This document shows positions 6,830 through 8,064 of a DNA stretch of 8,064 bases, piece after piece. The notes under the pieces are model-generated. The model was not told where the DNA came from, searched no databases, and worked only from the letters and a program-made list of their open reading frames with translations. The DNA lies in contig JAADDG010000143.1 in NCBI GenBank assembly GCA_013154075.1, positions 1 through 8,064 on the forward strand. Direction: 5' to 3'. The DNA is from Campylobacterota bacterium. GTDB lineage: Bacteria; Campylobacterota; Campylobacteria; Campylobacterales; JAADDG01. Each line of letters opens with the position of its first letter. Positions within the stretch are counted from its first letter, which is position 1. The position numbers were made by a program, and so were the translations under genes.

Positions 6830-7786
6830 TTAGTTTGCTAATCTTTCTCCGAATTTAAGTAACATAGGTTTTATTTGATATTTTGCGGCGTTTATCTCAT
6901 CAATATCTTTCAGTCCGAAATTACCGTTATTATATACCACCACTCCGCTTATACCTTTAGAGAGATTTTCCAAACCGATAGTTACGAATTCATACGCCAT
7001 CAATCTATCGAAAACCGTAGGGCTTCCCCCTCTTTGAACATGTCCCAAAACGGTAGCTCTTGATTCTATACCTATCTCTCTCTCAAGCCACTCTTTTAGA
7101 TAGTGGGTGATACCGACTCCTTCGGCTACAATAGCGATCAAATATCTTCTACCCTCTTTGAACTCTTTTATAAGCCTTTTTTTTATGGAGGAGAGATTAA
7201 ACTCTATCTCGGGCACCAAACAAATTTCGGCTCCCGAAGAGAGTGCCGAAACCAAAGCCAAATATCCGCACTCTCTTCCCATCGTCTCTATAATGGATCC
7301 TCTTCTAAAAGATGAAGAAGTATCTCTAATCTCGTCACAAGCGTGTCTTATGACATTAAGAGCCGTATCGGTTCCCAAAGTATATTCGTTCAAAGCTATA
7401 TCATTATCTATGGTAGCCGGAATTCCGCTATAGAGTACGGGAAACTCTTTGGAAAAAACATCCAACGCTTTGAAACTTCCGTTACCGCCAAGCACCATCA
7501 AAGCCTCTATACCTTTATTTTTCAAATTTTCATAAGCCTTTTTTCTATATTCATATTCATAAAATCTTTTCGATCTGCTACTTCCTATGATAGTACCGCC
7601 TCTAAAGATTATTCCTGCGGCATCGGAATAGTCGGCTTTCTTAATATTACCATCAATCATACCTTCCAAACCATCATAAATAAGATAGGGTTTAAAGCCA
7701 AGCTCAAAACTATACTCAATAAATCTTTTGATGGCGGGATTCATACCCGAACTATCCCCTCCCGAACACATAATCGCAACTTTCAT
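6830..7786 (-). CDS. pfkA: 6-phosphofructokinase (PfkA family)
   Basis: Phosphorylates fructose 6-phosphate to fructose 1,6-bisphosphate, the committed step of upper glycolysis, in the cytoplasm. At 318 residues it matches bacterial PfkA (about 320). Numbered from the ATG at 7786: nucleotide loop GGDSSGMN (9-16), RGGT (62-65), GGNGS (100-104), catalytic TIDND with D127, RDTSSS (154-159), ETMGR (167-171), AEG (222-224) and the sugar-phosphate site RATVLGHVQRGG (244-255). The Gly in GGNGS and the absence of the GGDD/PKTIDND pattern argue for ATP, not pyrophosphate, as donor. Oddities: N102 replaces the Mg-binding Asp of GGDGS, A124 replaces the Gly of PGTIDND, and the Pro of the first loop is Ser. 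Start: an in-frame TTG at 7792 lies only 3 nt from AGGAG (7796-7800). The ATG at 7786 is 9 nt away and forms an ATGA overlap with the dxr stop, so I choose 7786. Co-transcribed with dxr. Confidence 0.94.
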   Translation of the reverse strand: MKVAIMCSGGDSSGMNPAIKRFIEYSFELGFKPYLIYDGLEGMIDGNIKKADYSDAAGIIFRGGTIIGSSRSKRFYEYEYRKKAYENLKNKGIEALMVLGGNGSFKALDVFSKEFPVLYSGIPATIDNDIALNEYTLGTDTALNVIRHACDEIRDTSSSFRRGSIIETMGRECGYLALVSALSSGAEICLVPEIEFNLSSIKKRLIKEFKEGRRYLIAIVAEGVGITHYLKEWLEREIGIESRATVLGHVQRGGSPTVFDRLMAYEFVTIGLENLSKGISGVVVYNNGNFGLKDIDEINAAKYQIKPMLLKFGERLAN

Positions 7787-8064
7787 TCGCAAAATCTCCT
7801 AACTTCTTTATCTATTTCAAAAATATCTTTAATATCTCTCAAGATTATATCGGAGAATTTTTCGTAAGCTTTTAAAGTTATTTTAGAAATATCGGAAAAA
7901 CTTATTCTATTTTCCAAAAATTTATTTACAGCCACTTCATTGGCCGCATTTACAACAACTCCCATAAACGGCCTTTTTAAAATATCGTCCTTTATAGACC
8001 AAATCGGATATCTATCCTCCTTTATCTCCTTAAACTCCAAAGAGCCGAGCTTTACCAAATCGAC
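7783..8064 (-). CDS. dxr: 1-deoxy-D-xylulose 5-phosphate reductoisomerase, C-terminal part (5' end outside window)
   Basis: The first committed enzyme of the methylerythritol phosphate route to isoprenoids: it rearranges and reduces 1-deoxy-D-xylulose 5-phosphate to 2-C-methyl-D-erythritol 4-phosphate with NADPH, in the cytoplasm. Only the last 93 residues are here. The frame continues to the window edge, so the in-frame TTG near 8058 is not a start. The visible part begins VDLVKLGSLEFKEI, followed by the conserved RYPIW, then VVNAANEVAVNKFL (NAANE is a Dxr hallmark) and the C-terminal helical domain (ISFSDISKITLKAYEKF and on). The substrate-binding loop and NADPH domain lie outside the window. 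The TGA stop overlaps the pfkA ATG as ATGA, suggesting coupled translation. The identification is firm despite truncation. Confidence 0.93.
   Translation of the reverse strand, partial: VDLVKLGSLEFKEIKEDRYPIWSIKDDILKRPFMGVVVNAANEVAVNKFLENRISFSDISKITLKAYEKFSDIILRDIKDIFEIDKEVRRFCE
7796..7800 (-). promoter_or_regulatory. pfkA ribosome-binding site inside the dxr 3' end
   Basis: AGGAG on the minus strand within the last dxr codons. It is 9 nt before the ATG at 7786 and 3 nt before the TTG at 7792. With the ATGA overlap this points to the ATG as the real start. Confidence 0.6.

Noticed and set aside
7343..7867. 174-codon plus-strand open frame opposite pfkA and dxr
   Set aside because: It lies antisense to two firmly identified genes, has a low-complexity Ile/Ser/Phe-rich translation, no recognisable domain and no convincing ribosome-binding site.

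Overview
The window looks like a chromosomal housekeeping segment from a Campylobacterota (former Epsilonproteobacteria) genome. The base composition is AT-rich, Shine-Dalgarno sites are mostly AGGAG-type, and genes are packed tightly with short overlaps. The protein style (ArgC, GreA, Dxr, and a LpxH-like phosphoesterase that is not canonical LpxH) fits a free-living, possibly autotrophic or vent-type member of that group. The phylum is an inference from protein and codon style. I cannot name the genus.

Layout. Positions 1-822 (+ strand) hold the C-terminal half of a PiT-family phosphate transporter, cut by the window edge. It converges on a continuous minus-strand run filling 847-8064. In transcription order, right to left, that run holds dxr (C-terminal 93 residues), pfkA, a 1093-residue membrane-anchored PAS-PAS-PAS-GGDEF-EAL protein, greA, argC, a LpxH-like metallophosphoesterase, and an ADP-ribose-pyrophosphatase-like Nudix hydrolase. 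dxr and pfkA share an ATGA stop/start. greA-argC-phosphoesterase-Nudix are chained by overlaps of about 11, 11 and 29 bp and are probably one transcript. The gaps on either side of the GGDEF-EAL gene (71 bp before, 32 bp after) are the only minus-strand spacers, and both contain inverted repeats next to a ribosome-binding site. There is no gene-free stretch over 300 bp and no RNA gene, insertion sequence or CRISPR array that I can see.

Functions. The genes cover isoprenoid precursor synthesis (Dxr), upper glycolysis (PfkA), cyclic-di-GMP turnover, transcript-cleavage rescue of RNA polymerase (GreA), arginine synthesis (ArgC), probable lipid A synthesis (phosphoesterase) and nucleotide clean-up (Nudix). 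They do not form one pathway. The grouping looks like ordinary compact genome organisation.

Most interesting points. (1) A perfect 12-bp inverted repeat (6738-6749 / 6792-6803) encloses the ribosome-binding site and start codon of the cyclic-di-GMP gene. Two inner hairpins give a possible three-way-junction leader RNA. (2) PfkA carries unusual substitutions at the Mg/ATP site (GGNGS for GGDGS, PATIDND for PGTIDND). (3) A 9-bp inverted repeat around a TATAAT hexamer abuts the greA Shine-Dalgarno. I found no clear evidence of a wholly new multi-gene system.
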